64,000 nt of DNA, from positions 1 through 64,000 of the forward strand of contig JACKPW010000004.1 in NCBI GenBank assembly GCA_024233215.1, written 5' to 3'. This document shows, one piece after another, positions 25,390 to 34,853 of this stretch. Under the pieces are notes generated by a model. It was given only the letters and a program-made list of their open reading frames with translations. It was not told where the DNA came from and did not search any database. The DNA comes from Verrucomicrobiales bacterium (GTDB lineage: Bacteria; Verrucomicrobiota; Verrucomicrobiia; Limisphaerales; J093). The number at the start of each line of letters is the position of its first letter. The first letter of the stretch is position 1. The position numbers and the translations under genes were made by a program.

Positions 25390-26235
25390 ATGAGCAGAAG
25401 GAATCGCGAACTCCATGTTCCCCGCCCGCCCGCCACCCCCGCGGCCGCCCACCGGTTGCTGCAGCAGGGCAACGCCGCCTTTGCCCGACTGGTGGCCACC
25501 GCGCCCCACGACACTCCCACCCTGATTCCGCTGTTGAGCGCCGACGCGGGTTCGTTCGGTCGGGGCGCCCCACGCTCCCAGGAACCGTTTGCCGCAGTGC
25601 TGGGCTGTTCGGATGCGCGGGTGCCACTCGAAATCATCTTCCAGCAGGCCTGCAACGACCTCTTCGTGGTGCGGGTGGCCGGCAACATCCTCACCAGCGA
25701 AGGGTTGGGGTCGCTGGATTTTGCGGCGACGGCTTTCGCCCGCTGCCTGCGATTGCTGGTGGTGCTGGGACACACCCGCTGCGGGGCGGTGACGGCGGCG
25801 GTGGACGCGTTCCTGGCCCCGATGGAGTACCTGCACCTTGCGCCCAGCCAACCGCTGCGGGGTGTGCTTGACCGGTTGTTCATTGCGGTGCGCGCGGCCG
25901 ACCGGAGTCTCCGGGAAGTGCACGGGCCGCATGCCGACAACTCCCCGGGCTACCGTGCGGCTCTGATCGAGTGTTCCGTGATCCTGAATGCCGCCCTGAC
26001 GGCGCATACGCTCGCGCGCGAGCTTGGGGAGGGAGAGCATCATGAACGGGAGATCGTCTTTGGCATTTACGACCTCGAATCCCTTGGGGTCTGGTCCCCA
26101 CCTTCCCGGGCAACGCAAACGCCCCGCGCGTTGCCTGGAATGGCCAGCCCCCCCGCCACTCCCGCCGCGTTTCGTTCCCTCGGCAAGACCGTGGCCCGGA
26201 TGCCGCGGGTGCTCGCGCTGCTCGACGCCGCCTGA
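25390..26235 (+). CDS. Beta-class carbonic anhydrase
   Basis: A 281-residue enzyme interconverting CO2 and bicarbonate. Zinc ligands and active site are visible: Cys73-Ser-Asp75-Ala-Arg77 (CSDARVP), then His128 and Cys131 in GHTRCGAV, with VRVAGNI between. It is longer than the usual 200-220 residues because of a proline-rich C-terminal extension after GIYDLESL. No signal peptide is visible, so it is cytosolic. It runs tail-to-tail with the Ehr-type operon (150 bp between stops), so it is probably a separate transcription unit. Confidence 0.93.
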   Translation: MSRRNRELHVPRPPATPAAAHRLLQQGNAAFARLVATAPHDTPTLIPLLSADAGSFGRGAPRSQEPFAAVLGCSDARVPLEIIFQQACNDLFVVRVAGNILTSEGLGSLDFAATAFARCLRLLVVLGHTRCGAVTAAVDAFLAPMEYLHLAPSQPLRGVLDRLFIAVRAADRSLREVHGPHADNSPGYRAALIECSVILNAALTAHTLARELGEGEHHEREIVFGIYDLESLGVWSPPSRATQTPRALPGMASPPATPAAFRSLGKTVARMPRVLALLDAA

Positions 26236-26386
26236 GCCGCAGCCGGGGTTTTGCTGTACCGCCGCCCACCCACCTTTTCCTTTCTGCCGGGCGACAGTCG
26301 ACCCAGCCTGCCGGTCGGTCATGGTGTGGAAACTGCTTCGGGGGCCGGAACTGCAGTCTCCCCCCCCTCCCGCGTCGTCCGGGATT

Positions 26387-27184
26387 TCACCGGTTCGTGG
26401 CGGCCTGGTCGAGCCGGCCTAAAAGACGCAGCAAGCCATCGAGGATGGTAAGGGGATGCGGCGGGCAGCCGGGAATGAACAGGTCCACCGACACCACGTT
26501 GGCGGCCCCCTGGCGATGCTCGGCATGATTGATGAACGGCCCACCGGCGATCGCACACGCCCCAACAGCGATCACAATCTTCGGTTCGGGGAGTGCGTCG
26601 TAGGTCTTCCTCAACGCCAGTTCCATATTCTCCGACACCGGGCCGGTGATGAGCAGTCCATCCGCGTGCCGCGGCGAGGCGACGAATTGGATGCCAAACC
26701 GACCAAGGTCCCAGCCGATGGTGCCAAGCACGTTGGTGTCGGCCTCGCAGGCGTTGCATCCGCCGGCACTCACCTGGCGCAGTTTCAGCGAGCGGCCAAA
26801 CAGTTTGCGCAGCGTGTCGTCCAGCGCGGTGGCGAGCCGAACCTGGTCGCGGCCGTTGTCGCCGAGCACGAGATCTTCACGTGTTCGTGCGGCGAGGCGA
26901 TGATCGTTGGTCTGCGTAATGGCCTTCTCGGGACACGCCTGCACGCAGTCGCCGCAAAAGATGCAGCGGCCCAGATCCATTGCGGCAGGGGCGCCGTTCG
27001 GCCGTATGAGGGCCTCGGTCGGGCACACGGGAAGGCACGCCATGCAACCACTGGCGCACCTGGAGGCGTCGAACCGCAGCGCGCCCCCGTGGCGGTCGGG
27101 CAACGCGGGCACGGGGCCTTTGGGATAGGTCATCGTCTCGCAACCGCGTTTCAGGCGATGAAGCAGCGTGTCGTGGATGAACAT
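26387..27184 (-). CDS. Ferredoxin-small subunit fusion of an Ehr/hydrogenase-4-type complex
   Basis: 265 residues, start ATG at 27184. Residues 43-84 form a two-cluster ferredoxin: Cys43, 47, 50, 54 and Cys74, 77, 80, 84 (RCASGCMACLPVC and RCIFCGDCVQAC), equivalent to HyfH/NuoI. Residues 130-260 form a NuoB/HyfI-type small subunit, with the cluster ligands Cys143, 146 (GGCNACE), Cys210 (GACAIAGG) and Cys240 (PGCPPHP). HyfH and HyfI are separate proteins in E. coli, so this is a fusion. It is the last gene of the operon, 2 bp after the large subunit gene. It would pass electrons to the membrane module on the cytoplasmic side. Confidence 0.88.
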   Translation of the reverse strand: MFIHDTLLHRLKRGCETMTYPKGPVPALPDRHGGALRFDASRCASGCMACLPVCPTEALIRPNGAPAAMDLGRCIFCGDCVQACPEKAITQTNDHRLAARTREDLVLGDNGRDQVRLATALDDTLRKLFGRSLKLRQVSAGGCNACEADTNVLGTIGWDLGRFGIQFVASPRHADGLLITGPVSENMELALRKTYDALPEPKIVIAVGACAIAGGPFINHAEHRQGAANVVSVDLFIPGCPPHPLTILDGLLRLLGRLDQAATNR

Positions 27185-27186
27185 GG

Positions 27187-28674
27187 TCAGAGGTCGAAGC
27201 CGCAGTAACTCAGGCTGAAGCTCTTGTTGCACACGGGAAAATCCGAGATAGCCTGGCCGCGCAACGCCAGCGCCAGCCCGGTCCAGTTGTGGAACGACGG
27301 ATCGGTAATCTTGTAGCGCCGGTATCTCCCGTCCGTGCCGGTCAACACGGCATGGCAAATCTCCCCGCGCCAGCCCTCGACGAGCGCCACGGCGAACGTG
27401 TCCGCCACGGGCGCTGTTGCTTGGGTGAACACTGGTCCCTCCGGCGGCGAGGCCAGTTGTTCGAGCAGATACCGGCCGGAGCGCTCGATCTCGATCGTGC
27501 GAACGCGGGCACGGGCAAACACATCCCCACCCGGCCACACCGCCACCGGCACCTGCCCGAAGCGATGCCACCCCGCCGGCTGATCGAAGCGCACGTCGCG
27601 CACCAGGCCGCACGAGCGCGCGGCCAACCCGACCAACCCGATCTCGCGCGCCTGCTCGGCGGTGACCGGGCCGGTGTTCTCGAAACGCGCCCGCACGGAG
27701 GCCGCGTCCCACATCCATTCGCAGGCCTGGAGGACGTCCTTCAGCGCCTGCTCCAGCCGCGGCGTCACCTGGCGGACGCGATCCGGCTCGAGGTCGTGCC
27801 GGCACCCCCCCGGCCGCACGAGGCCGCGCCCGAACCGGTTGCCGCAGATCGCCGCCGTCAGGTTGAGAAGGTCACCCCGAATCTTGCCGCAGGCCGATTG
27901 CGTGGGCAGGAACGCCACGTCGCCCGCCAGCGCGCCAATGTCGCCGGTGTGGTTGGCCAGGCGTTCGAGTTCGAGGGCGATGGCCCGCAACCACTGCGCG
28001 CGCAAAGGCGCCTCGTCCGCACCGGCCAACCCTTCCATGACCATCGCGTGCGCCGTGCCATGGCCGACGGTGGTATCGCCGGCGATGGTCTCCATCTGGG
28101 CAAATGTCGAGCGATGTGGTCCGCCGAAGAGCGCGCGTTCGATGCCTCGATGCTGGTAGCCGAGCGCGATCTCCAGGTGCAGGACGTCTTCGCCCGCGCA
28201 TTGGAACCGGAAATGGCCCGGCTCGATGATGCCCGCATGCACCGGGCCCACAGCGACCTCGTGCACTTCAGCCCCGTCCACCTTGAAGAAGTCCATCACA
28301 CCCGGACCGTCCGCTCCGTACCGTCGAACCGGTTTCAGCCAGGGATGCCCCACGGGCCGCAGGCCGTGTTCCTCGAACACCTCGCGCTCGAACAGGTGCG
28401 CCTGCGGTTGCCGCGCGGTGATCGAGGGAACTGTTCCGGTCAGCGGATGGCTGCGAGCGACGGCGAGCGTATTGTCCGCATCGTAGGCGAGCACGCCGAC
28501 AAGCCGGGTGGCGCCGTGGGGTTCCGGCACGCCGAACCAAGAAACCAACCGCGCGCCCCGTTCGAGTTCGGCGGCGCTCAGGCGGACGAACTCATCGCCG
28601 GGCCAGTCGGCAATCTTCCTCCAGGGCAGGCTGGCGCCGTTGGCGAGGAGGGTGAAGGGGGAACGCCTGCTCAT
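27187..28674 (-). CDS. Hydrogenase-4/NuoCD-like large subunit without NiFe cysteine pairs
   Basis: About 495 residues from the ATG at 28674, 7 bp after the preceding stop. The N-terminal third is NuoC/HyfG-like, and the rest follows HycE/NuoD (HFRFQCAGEDVLHLEIALGY, then HRGIERAL). In NiFe hydrogenases the first nickel motif is RxCGxC; here the equivalent stretch, around residue 194, reads AGDTTVGHGTAHA with no cysteine. The C-terminal DPCxxC motif is replaced by NKSFSLSYCGFDL after PVC. The enzyme therefore cannot bind the usual NiFe centre. This is the defining property of energy-converting-hydrogenase-related (Ehr) complexes. The substrate is unknown. Confidence 0.88.
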   Translation of the reverse strand: MSRRSPFTLLANGASLPWRKIADWPGDEFVRLSAAELERGARLVSWFGVPEPHGATRLVGVLAYDADNTLAVARSHPLTGTVPSITARQPQAHLFEREVFEEHGLRPVGHPWLKPVRRYGADGPGVMDFFKVDGAEVHEVAVGPVHAGIIEPGHFRFQCAGEDVLHLEIALGYQHRGIERALFGGPHRSTFAQMETIAGDTTVGHGTAHAMVMEGLAGADEAPLRAQWLRAIALELERLANHTGDIGALAGDVAFLPTQSACGKIRGDLLNLTAAICGNRFGRGLVRPGGCRHDLEPDRVRQVTPRLEQALKDVLQACEWMWDAASVRARFENTGPVTAEQAREIGLVGLAARSCGLVRDVRFDQPAGWHRFGQVPVAVWPGGDVFARARVRTIEIERSGRYLLEQLASPPEGPVFTQATAPVADTFAVALVEGWRGEICHAVLTGTDGRYRRYKITDPSFHNWTGLALALRGQAISDFPVCNKSFSLSYCGFDL

Positions 28675-28681
28675 GTCAGAA

Positions 28682-29389
28682 TCATACGCATCGGCATCCG
28701 GCGCCTGCGGCGGGTTTGCGTTGAGCGGTCGGCGCGGCCGCGCGGAAAACGGCCTCGTCGTCAGCGCCATGTTCCAGCGCCTGCTGGAAGGGCGCGTGGC
28801 GGCTCAGCCGGGCGAGTTGCGCGAGCAGATCCAGATGTGCGCGCGGGGTCGGTGCCATAAAGAACAACAGGCGTCTGACCGGTTCGCCGTCCGGCGTGGC
28901 TTCATCAAGCGGGAGCGCGTCGCGCAACAAGAGCAGCGCCACCACGCCAGCGTCCCGACCGAGTGCCACCCGCGCCTTGAGATGCGGCAGTGCGAAGCCG
29001 TGACCCGCCGGCGCCCAGACCAGGCCGTCCGGAGCTTGCATCCGCTGTCCGAGCAACTGGCGGATGGACGCGTTCACGCCTGGCAGAGTCGCCACGATCC
29101 TCGCCAGAGTGGCGCGGGCCTCGGCGGCGGACACGTCCCGCCACACGCCACCGACGCGCAGCAGCGTAGCCACACCGGCGGCGTCCCGCAGCGGTACGGG
29201 ATCCTCGACCAGGAACCCGGCACGGACCCCGATGCCACGCGCCTGCGCCCAGGCGGCCACCTTGTCGCGACGAAAGACCAGCCGGCCACGAACTGTCGCG
29301 TGGGGCAGTTCCTCGTGCTGGACCCAGTCCATGACGACCTTCTCGGGGACGCCGAACGATTCCGCGAGTTGCAGCAGATTCAGGTGCAT
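28682..29389 (-). CDS. HTH plus PTS EIIA-like protein 2 (within the Ehr-type operon)
   Basis: 235 residues. The N-terminus (LNLLQLAESFGVPEKVVMDW, then GRLVFRRDKVAAWAQARGI) is an excisionase/MerR-like helix-turn-helix. Residues 85-225 follow the fructose/nitrogen-type PTS EIIA domain, with the phospho-acceptor His136 retained in GFALPHLKARV. No PTS permease is encoded nearby, so a regulatory role is likely. It lies between the third antiporter-like subunit and the large subunit gene, with 24 and 7 bp spacing. Compared with its relative at 36520-37221 its sequence is quite divergent, so the two may sense different signals. Confidence 0.8.
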   Translation of the reverse strand: MHLNLLQLAESFGVPEKVVMDWVQHEELPHATVRGRLVFRRDKVAAWAQARGIGVRAGFLVEDPVPLRDAAGVATLLRVGGVWRDVSAAEARATLARIVATLPGVNASIRQLLGQRMQAPDGLVWAPAGHGFALPHLKARVALGRDAGVVALLLLRDALPLDEATPDGEPVRRLLFFMAPTPRAHLDLLAQLARLSRHAPFQQALEHGADDEAVFRAAAPTAQRKPAAGAGCRCV

Positions 29390-29413
29390 GGTGGTTATGG
29401 GGTTAACAGGGTT

Positions 29414-31363
29414 TCATTGCCAAACCGGCCACACCGTGACGATTGCGAGCACGATCAGACCGGCCACCAGATACAACAAATAGGATTGCAGCCGGCCATG
29501 CTGGAAACTCCGCGCCAGCGCCGCCGCGCGTAGCGTGCGGTCCGCCGCCGGTTTGAACACGGTTTCCAGCACCGTCTCCGGGGTGTGCTCGACCACCCCG
29601 GCGTGACGCGGGAACGCTTTCTCCGGTGCCTGCACGTGTCGTTCGCGGCGGAGGACCCACTCGAACCACGCGGTGATGATGCCCGCGAACGAGCCCGCGG
29701 TGTATTGCATCCGCGCCGCCGGCGCGGCGTAACCGCAGTCCCACGTGGGCGCGCGCGACCCGCCCGACCGCTGCACGCGGCGGAACAACAGCGCCACGCC
29801 CATCAGCGCCGCGACCGCCACCACCGGATGCGCCACAGTCAACGCCCGCAATCCCGCCGGGGCGGGCAAGCCACTCCATGCCGGATGCCACGCGACCGAG
29901 GCGCGCGACACCGGACTCCAGAAGAGCACGGGCGCCAGGCCGATCAGCGTGCACAGGCCGGCGAGCAGCAGCATCGGCCCCCGCATCAGCGGACCGCATT
30001 CGTGAGCCTGCTGGGCGGCTTCACTGCGCGGCGCGCCGAGGAAGACCACGCCGCACACCTTGACGAAACACGCCAGCGCCAGCGCTCCGGTCATGGCCAG
30101 CAACACCACCGTGGCCATCGCCGGCAATGCCACGCCGCCGTGCGCGTTGACGGCTTCGACCAAACCGAGATACACGAGAAACTCGCTGACGAATCCGTTC
30201 AGCGGCGGCAGCCCGGAGATGGCCGCCGCGCCCAGCGCGAACAGCCCGGCCGTCCATGGCATTCCGCGCCAGAGTCCGCCCAGCCGCGACATCTCGCGCG
30301 TGCCGGTGGCGTGCAACACCGAGCCGGCGCCGAGGAACAACAACGACTTGAACAGGCCGTGATTCCACACGTGCAACAGCCCGCCCGCAAACGCCAACCG
30401 GCCCCAGGCAGTGTCGCCGTTGGCCAGGCCCACCAACCCGAAGCCGACGCCCATGAGAATGATGCCGACGTTCTCGACGCTGTGATAGGCGAGCAGCCGT
30501 TTCAAATCATGCTGGCCGAGCGCGAACACCACGCCCAATACCGCGCTCCCGACGCCGATGATGGCGACGAACCACGCCGCACTCACCGGCACCGGCAGCC
30601 AGCCGCTGAACCGCACGATGCCGTAGATGCCCATCTTGATCGCCACGCCGGACATGAGGGCGGAAACGTGGCTGGGAGCGTTGGCGTGCGCCGATGGCAG
30701 CCAGATGTGCAACCCAAACAAACCCGCCTTCACACCAAACCCGGCGAGCACCAGCCAGAATAGCGGCGCCAGTTCGGTGTGCTCGCGCATGTCGCCCAGT
30801 TCCCACGAACCGGTCCTCGCTGCCAGCGTCGTGAACAGGCCAAACAGGCACAACGTCCCACCGTGCGAGGCGGCGAGATACAGCCAGCCCGCCGCGCGAG
30901 TCTCTGAATTCTTGCGGTCGAGCGTGACCAGGAAGTAGGCGGCGATGGCGAACGTCTCCCAGGCAAGAAGGAAGTGTAGTCCGTTGGCGCACAGCACCAC
31001 CAGCCCCATGCTCAGCAACACTGCGCTCCACCAACAACGACCGGCAGGCGCGGATGCGGGATGGTTTTCGGAGGACCAGTAGTCGCGCGAGTAAACCGTC
31101 GCCGCGCCGCCGACCACGGCGATCAGCATGAGGAACCACGCGCCAACCGCGTCGAGGCGCAGATGCACCGGTTGTGCGCCGATGGCAAAGGCGGGTTGCC
31201 AGTCCCAGGTTGCGCCGGTCAGGAGGGTCTGACTCGCGGCGACGATGGCCGCGCCTGCGCCGACGAGCGTGCCTCCCAGCCAAATGCGCACCGCGGACCG
31301 CCCGGCCAGGATGCCGGTCGTCATGCCTGCGGCGAACAGCGCCAGAAGGAGGCCCGTGTTCAT
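29414..31363 (-). CDS. HyfB/NuoL-like antiporter subunit, copy 2
   Basis: About 649 residues from the ATG at 31363, which overlaps the stop of copy 1 by 4 bp. It is a polytopic membrane protein with the proton-antiporter fold: SHVSALMSGVAIKMGIYGIV carries the conserved lysine, LLAYHSVENVGIILMGVG follows, and HVWNHGLFKSLLFLGAGSVL contains the next key His/Lys. The final segment (GGSRAPTWDCGYAAPAARMQ) is typical of HyfB/HycC. Long stretches are almost the same as in copy 1 at both protein and DNA level, so this is a tandem duplication. It would form one ion-translocating channel of the membrane arm. Confidence 0.92.
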   Translation of the reverse strand: MNTGLLLALFAAGMTTGILAGRSAVRIWLGGTLVGAGAAIVAASQTLLTGATWDWQPAFAIGAQPVHLRLDAVGAWFLMLIAVVGGAATVYSRDYWSSENHPASAPAGRCWWSAVLLSMGLVVLCANGLHFLLAWETFAIAAYFLVTLDRKNSETRAAGWLYLAASHGGTLCLFGLFTTLAARTGSWELGDMREHTELAPLFWLVLAGFGVKAGLFGLHIWLPSAHANAPSHVSALMSGVAIKMGIYGIVRFSGWLPVPVSAAWFVAIIGVGSAVLGVVFALGQHDLKRLLAYHSVENVGIILMGVGFGLVGLANGDTAWGRLAFAGGLLHVWNHGLFKSLLFLGAGSVLHATGTREMSRLGGLWRGMPWTAGLFALGAAAISGLPPLNGFVSEFLVYLGLVEAVNAHGGVALPAMATVVLLAMTGALALACFVKVCGVVFLGAPRSEAAQQAHECGPLMRGPMLLLAGLCTLIGLAPVLFWSPVSRASVAWHPAWSGLPAPAGLRALTVAHPVVAVAALMGVALLFRRVQRSGGSRAPTWDCGYAAPAARMQYTAGSFAGIITAWFEWVLRRERHVQAPEKAFPRHAGVVEHTPETVLETVFKPAADRTLRAAALARSFQHGRLQSYLLYLVAGLIVLAIVTVWPVWQ

Positions 31364-33306
31364 TTCATTCCACCTCCCAACGCCATGAAAGTGAGCGCGA
31401 GCAACCCGAGCACGAGATACAAGATGTAAAGCTGCAGGCGGCCGTGCTGCGTGCGGCGAGTCTGCACCCCCAGCCAGCATAGCGCGCGCGCCACCGGTTG
31501 CACAATGCGCTCGAGCACGGTCTCCGGCGTACGTTCCTCCCACGCGGCGTCCCGCGGAAGAGTGGTGTCCAGCCGGTGCCATTTCTTCACCGGCCACAGC
31601 GCCCAGCGGAACCACGAAATCGTCCAGCCCGCCAACGCGCCGCTGGTGTATTGCATGCGGGCGGCCGGGGCGGCGTAACCGCAATCCCACGTCAACCGCC
31701 GGACCACGCCCCCGCGAATCCGACGGAACAACAGAATCGCACCCACCACCAAAGCCGCGCCCAGCGCCAGATGCGCCCTGGCCAACGGGGCGAGGGGCAA
31801 GGCGAAGGCCGTCGCGTCACCGGCCAGGCACCACGCCGCCACGGCATGTTCGAGAGGGGTCCGCACCAACACGGGCAACAGGCCAACGGCCAGGCAGACA
31901 CCCGCCAGCACCAGCATCGGCCGGCGCATTCCGGTGCCGCACTCATGCGCATGCGCAGCAACCGGAGTGCGCGGTGCGCCGAGGAACACCACGCCGCAGA
32001 GTTTCACGAAACACGCCAGCGCCAACGCGCCCGCCACCGCAAGTCCGATCCCCGCCACCAGCGCCGCCCACGTGCCCGCGGCGTGCGACAAGCCCAAGCG
32101 GAACAGGCCCTGGTAAATCAGCCATTCGCTGACGAAACCGTTGAGCGGCGGTAATGCCGAGATCGCCGCCGAACCGAACGCAAACAGCGAGGCCGTCCAC
32201 GGCATCTTTCGCCACAACCCGCCCAACTGCGTCATTTCGCGCGTGCCGGTGGCGTGCAGCACCGAACCCGAGCCGAGGAAGAGCAGCGACTTGAACAGGC
32301 CGTGATTCCACACGTGCAAGAGCGCCCCCGCCAGAGCCAGCCGGCCCCAGTCCGGATGCCCGTTGGCCTGTCCGAGCAACGCCGCGCCCACGCCGATGAG
32401 GATGATGCCGACGTTTTCCACGGAGCAGTAGGCGAGGAGACGTTTGAGATCGTTTTGCGCATGTGCGAACGCGATGCCCAGCACCGTGCCGAGCGTGGCC
32501 AGGCCGATGAGGCTCAGTGCCTGCGTCGTGTTCACCGGCAGCCAGCCGCCGAACCGCACGATGCCGTAGATCCCCATCTTGATCGCCACGCCGGACATGA
32601 TGGCAGAGACGTGGCTTGGGGCGTTGGCGTGTGCCGATGGCAGCCAGATGTACAACGGGAACAGCCCGGCCTTCACGCCGAACCCGAACATCGCCAGCCA
32701 GAACAGCGGCGCCACTTCGGGGCGTGAACGCAAATCGCCCAGTTCCCACGAACCGGTCTTGGCCGCCAGTGCGCCGAAGAACACGAACAACACCAGCGTC
32801 CCCGCATGCGACGCGGCCAGATACAACCAGCCCGCCGCGCGCGCCTCACGGTTCTTGCGGTCGAGCGTGACCAGCGGATACGCGGCCAGAGCGAACAGTT
32901 CCCAGGCGATTAAGAAGTGCAGTCCGTTCGTGCAGTTCACCACCAGCGCCATGCACAGCACCAGCGCGCTCCACCAGCGCCGTCCGGTGCCGGCCGAGCG
33001 CGGATGCTCATCGTTCCCCCAATACGTCAGTGAATACACGCCGCCCGCCGCGCCGATCACCGCGATCAGCAATAGAAACATCGCGCTCACCGCATCAAGC
33101 CGCAGATGGACGGTTTCGCCGCCCAACGCGAACCGTGCGTGCCAGTCCCACGGACTGCCGTCGAGCAGGACGCCGAGCGCAGCCGTGGCCAGACCGCCAC
33201 CGCCGGTCAGCAGGCCCGCGAGCCATCCCCGCGCCGACTGCCCGCCAAGCGCGAACGCCAGCAGCAACGCCACGACTGCAATCAGGAGAAATGGAGCCGG
33301 GTTCAT
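31360..33306 (-). CDS. HyfB/NuoL-like antiporter subunit, copy 1
   Basis: 648 residues from the ATG at 33306, overlapping the stop of the upstream HyfF-like gene by 4 bp. It has the same architecture as copy 2: HVSAIMSGVAIKMGIYGIVR, LLAYCSVENVGIILIGVG, HVWNHGLFKSLLFLGSGSVL, and the end RLTWDCGYAAPAARMQY. About 14 or more hydrophobic segments are present. In hydrogenase-4 and Ehr complexes this subunit forms part of the ion-pumping membrane arm. Confidence 0.92.
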   Translation of the reverse strand: MNPAPFLLIAVVALLLAFALGGQSARGWLAGLLTGGGGLATAALGVLLDGSPWDWHARFALGGETVHLRLDAVSAMFLLLIAVIGAAGGVYSLTYWGNDEHPRSAGTGRRWWSALVLCMALVVNCTNGLHFLIAWELFALAAYPLVTLDRKNREARAAGWLYLAASHAGTLVLFVFFGALAAKTGSWELGDLRSRPEVAPLFWLAMFGFGVKAGLFPLYIWLPSAHANAPSHVSAIMSGVAIKMGIYGIVRFGGWLPVNTTQALSLIGLATLGTVLGIAFAHAQNDLKRLLAYCSVENVGIILIGVGAALLGQANGHPDWGRLALAGALLHVWNHGLFKSLLFLGSGSVLHATGTREMTQLGGLWRKMPWTASLFAFGSAAISALPPLNGFVSEWLIYQGLFRLGLSHAAGTWAALVAGIGLAVAGALALACFVKLCGVVFLGAPRTPVAAHAHECGTGMRRPMLVLAGVCLAVGLLPVLVRTPLEHAVAAWCLAGDATAFALPLAPLARAHLALGAALVVGAILLFRRIRGGVVRRLTWDCGYAAPAARMQYTSGALAGWTISWFRWALWPVKKWHRLDTTLPRDAAWEERTPETVLERIVQPVARALCWLGVQTRRTQHGRLQLYILYLVLGLLALTFMALGGGMK

Positions 33307-34853
33307 GAACGGGGCTTGGACGAGTGGGTTGTAGCAAGCACCGGCGGCGGCGGGGTCACGGGATCGGTCGCCGTTGCGCCCGCAATGTCGGCGGAAGTCG
33401 TTGGGGCGGGTGGGACTTCACCGCCGACTTGTTGCACGGCTTCCTGCCAGCAGTGTTGCAGGGTCCTCGGTGTGAACAGGCCCAGCCCCATCGAAATCAG
33501 GAGCAATGCCATGGGTGAAACCAGCAGAGCCGCACGCTCGCGCATCCGGTCCAGACCCTTTCGTGTACCCGCGCGGGGCCGGCCGTCCACCACGGCGAAC
33601 ACGAGTCGCGTCATCCCACAGAACGCGAGCAGCAGGCAAAACAGCAAGAGGGCCGCGACCACACCGTGTCCGCCCGCCACGGTCGCGCGCACGATGCCCA
33701 ACTCGCTGAAGAACGGGCCAAAAGGCGGACACGCGGTCACCGCGAAGAGCCCGATCACGAACAGCATTGCCGAGCGCGGCGTGAGCCAGGCCATGCCGCG
33801 CACCTCGTCCACCGTGCGCGCACCCGCCGCGCGACGGATGTTGCCCGCAGTGAGAAAGAGAGCACCCTTGGTCATGGTGTTGTTCCACACATGGAACAGC
33901 GCCGCCCACAACCCAGCACCGCCCAGCGCCGCGCCAAGGCTCAGGATGCCCATGTGCTCGATGCTCGAATAGGCAAGCAGGCGTTTGAAGTCCCGCGTGG
34001 CGAGCATGAACAACGCGGCCACCAGCACGGAGAACAGACCGAGCGCCAGCATGGTGCGATGTGTCACCGCGCCCTGCCCAGCCGCGTCCACCACTGCGCG
34101 CACGCGGAGAATGGCGGTGAAGGCCACGGTGGTCACCCCGCCCGCGAGCATGGCCCCCACGATGCCGGGTGCTTCGCCATAGGCGTCGGGTTTCCACGTG
34201 TGCATCGGCGCCAGGCCCATCTTGGTGCCGTAACCGACCAGCACCAGCACCCACGCCGTCAGCACCCACGGGCGCGACAACGCCGCGCCCTGCGCGATCA
34301 GCGCGGTGAAGGTCAGGTCGCCCTCGCCGCCGCCGTGCAACGACGCGTAACCCAGCGCGAATGAACCGAGCAGCGACAACGCGATGCCAGTGCCGCCGAC
34401 GAGCAGGTATTTCCACGTGGCCTCGTAGGCGCGGGCGGTGTTGTTGAAATGGATGAGCGGCACGGTCGAGAGCGTGACCGCTTCGACGGAGATCCACAGC
34501 ACCCCCAGGTGCAGCGCCTGGTGCGCGAGGCTCATCAGACCGAGCATGGCGAGGAACAACGAGACAAACACGCGGTTCGGCCGCTCTCCGCGCAGACGCA
34601 GGTAGGGCACGCCGTAAACGGCACAGGCCAGGAACAACAGGGACACCGCGGGCAACACCGCGCGCGCCAGCGGATCGTAACCAAACCACGGAGTCAGCGC
34701 GGCGCCGGGCGCCGCAATTAGCAGCCATAGCGACAGCGCGGCGTGGGCGACGCCCGTCACGGGGAGCAGCAGCGGACGGGTGCGGTCGTCAGGCCACGCC
34801 GCGGCCACGCCCGCGGCGGCCAGCGGGAGGATGACCAGCAGCAGCTCTCTCAT
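33303..34853 (-). CDS. HyfF/NuoN-like antiporter subunit
   Basis: About 516 residues from the ATG at 34853, overlapping the upstream stop by 4 bp. HyfF-type features are GTKMGLAPMHTWKPDAYGEA, then FKRLLAYSSIEHMGILSLG and ALFHVWNNTMTKGALFLTAG, carrying the conserved Lys and His residues of the proton channel. A Pro/Thr-rich C-terminal tail follows. With the two HyfB-like proteins it makes three antiporter-type subunits in this operon. Confidence 0.92.
   Translation of the reverse strand: MRELLLVILPLAAAGVAAAWPDDRTRPLLLPVTGVAHAALSLWLLIAAPGAALTPWFGYDPLARAVLPAVSLLFLACAVYGVPYLRLRGERPNRVFVSLFLAMLGLMSLAHQALHLGVLWISVEAVTLSTVPLIHFNNTARAYEATWKYLLVGGTGIALSLLGSFALGYASLHGGGEGDLTFTALIAQGAALSRPWVLTAWVLVLVGYGTKMGLAPMHTWKPDAYGEAPGIVGAMLAGGVTTVAFTAILRVRAVVDAAGQGAVTHRTMLALGLFSVLVAALFMLATRDFKRLLAYSSIEHMGILSLGAALGGAGLWAALFHVWNNTMTKGALFLTAGNIRRAAGARTVDEVRGMAWLTPRSAMLFVIGLFAVTACPPFGPFFSELGIVRATVAGGHGVVAALLLFCLLLAFCGMTRLVFAVVDGRPRAGTRKGLDRMRERAALLVSPMALLLISMGLGLFTPRTLQHCWQEAVQQVGGEVPPAPTTSADIAGATATDPVTPPPPVLATTHSSKPRS

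Noticed and set aside
26387..27805. A longer start for the ferredoxin/small-subunit protein
   Set aside because: The extra 207 codons run through the large-subunit gene in another frame and are Arg/Gly-rich. The ATG at 27184 lies 2 bp after that gene's stop.
27187..28674. A functional NiFe hydrogenase
   Set aside because: The large subunit lacks both CxxC nickel-ligand pairs, and no hyp maturation gene is in the window.
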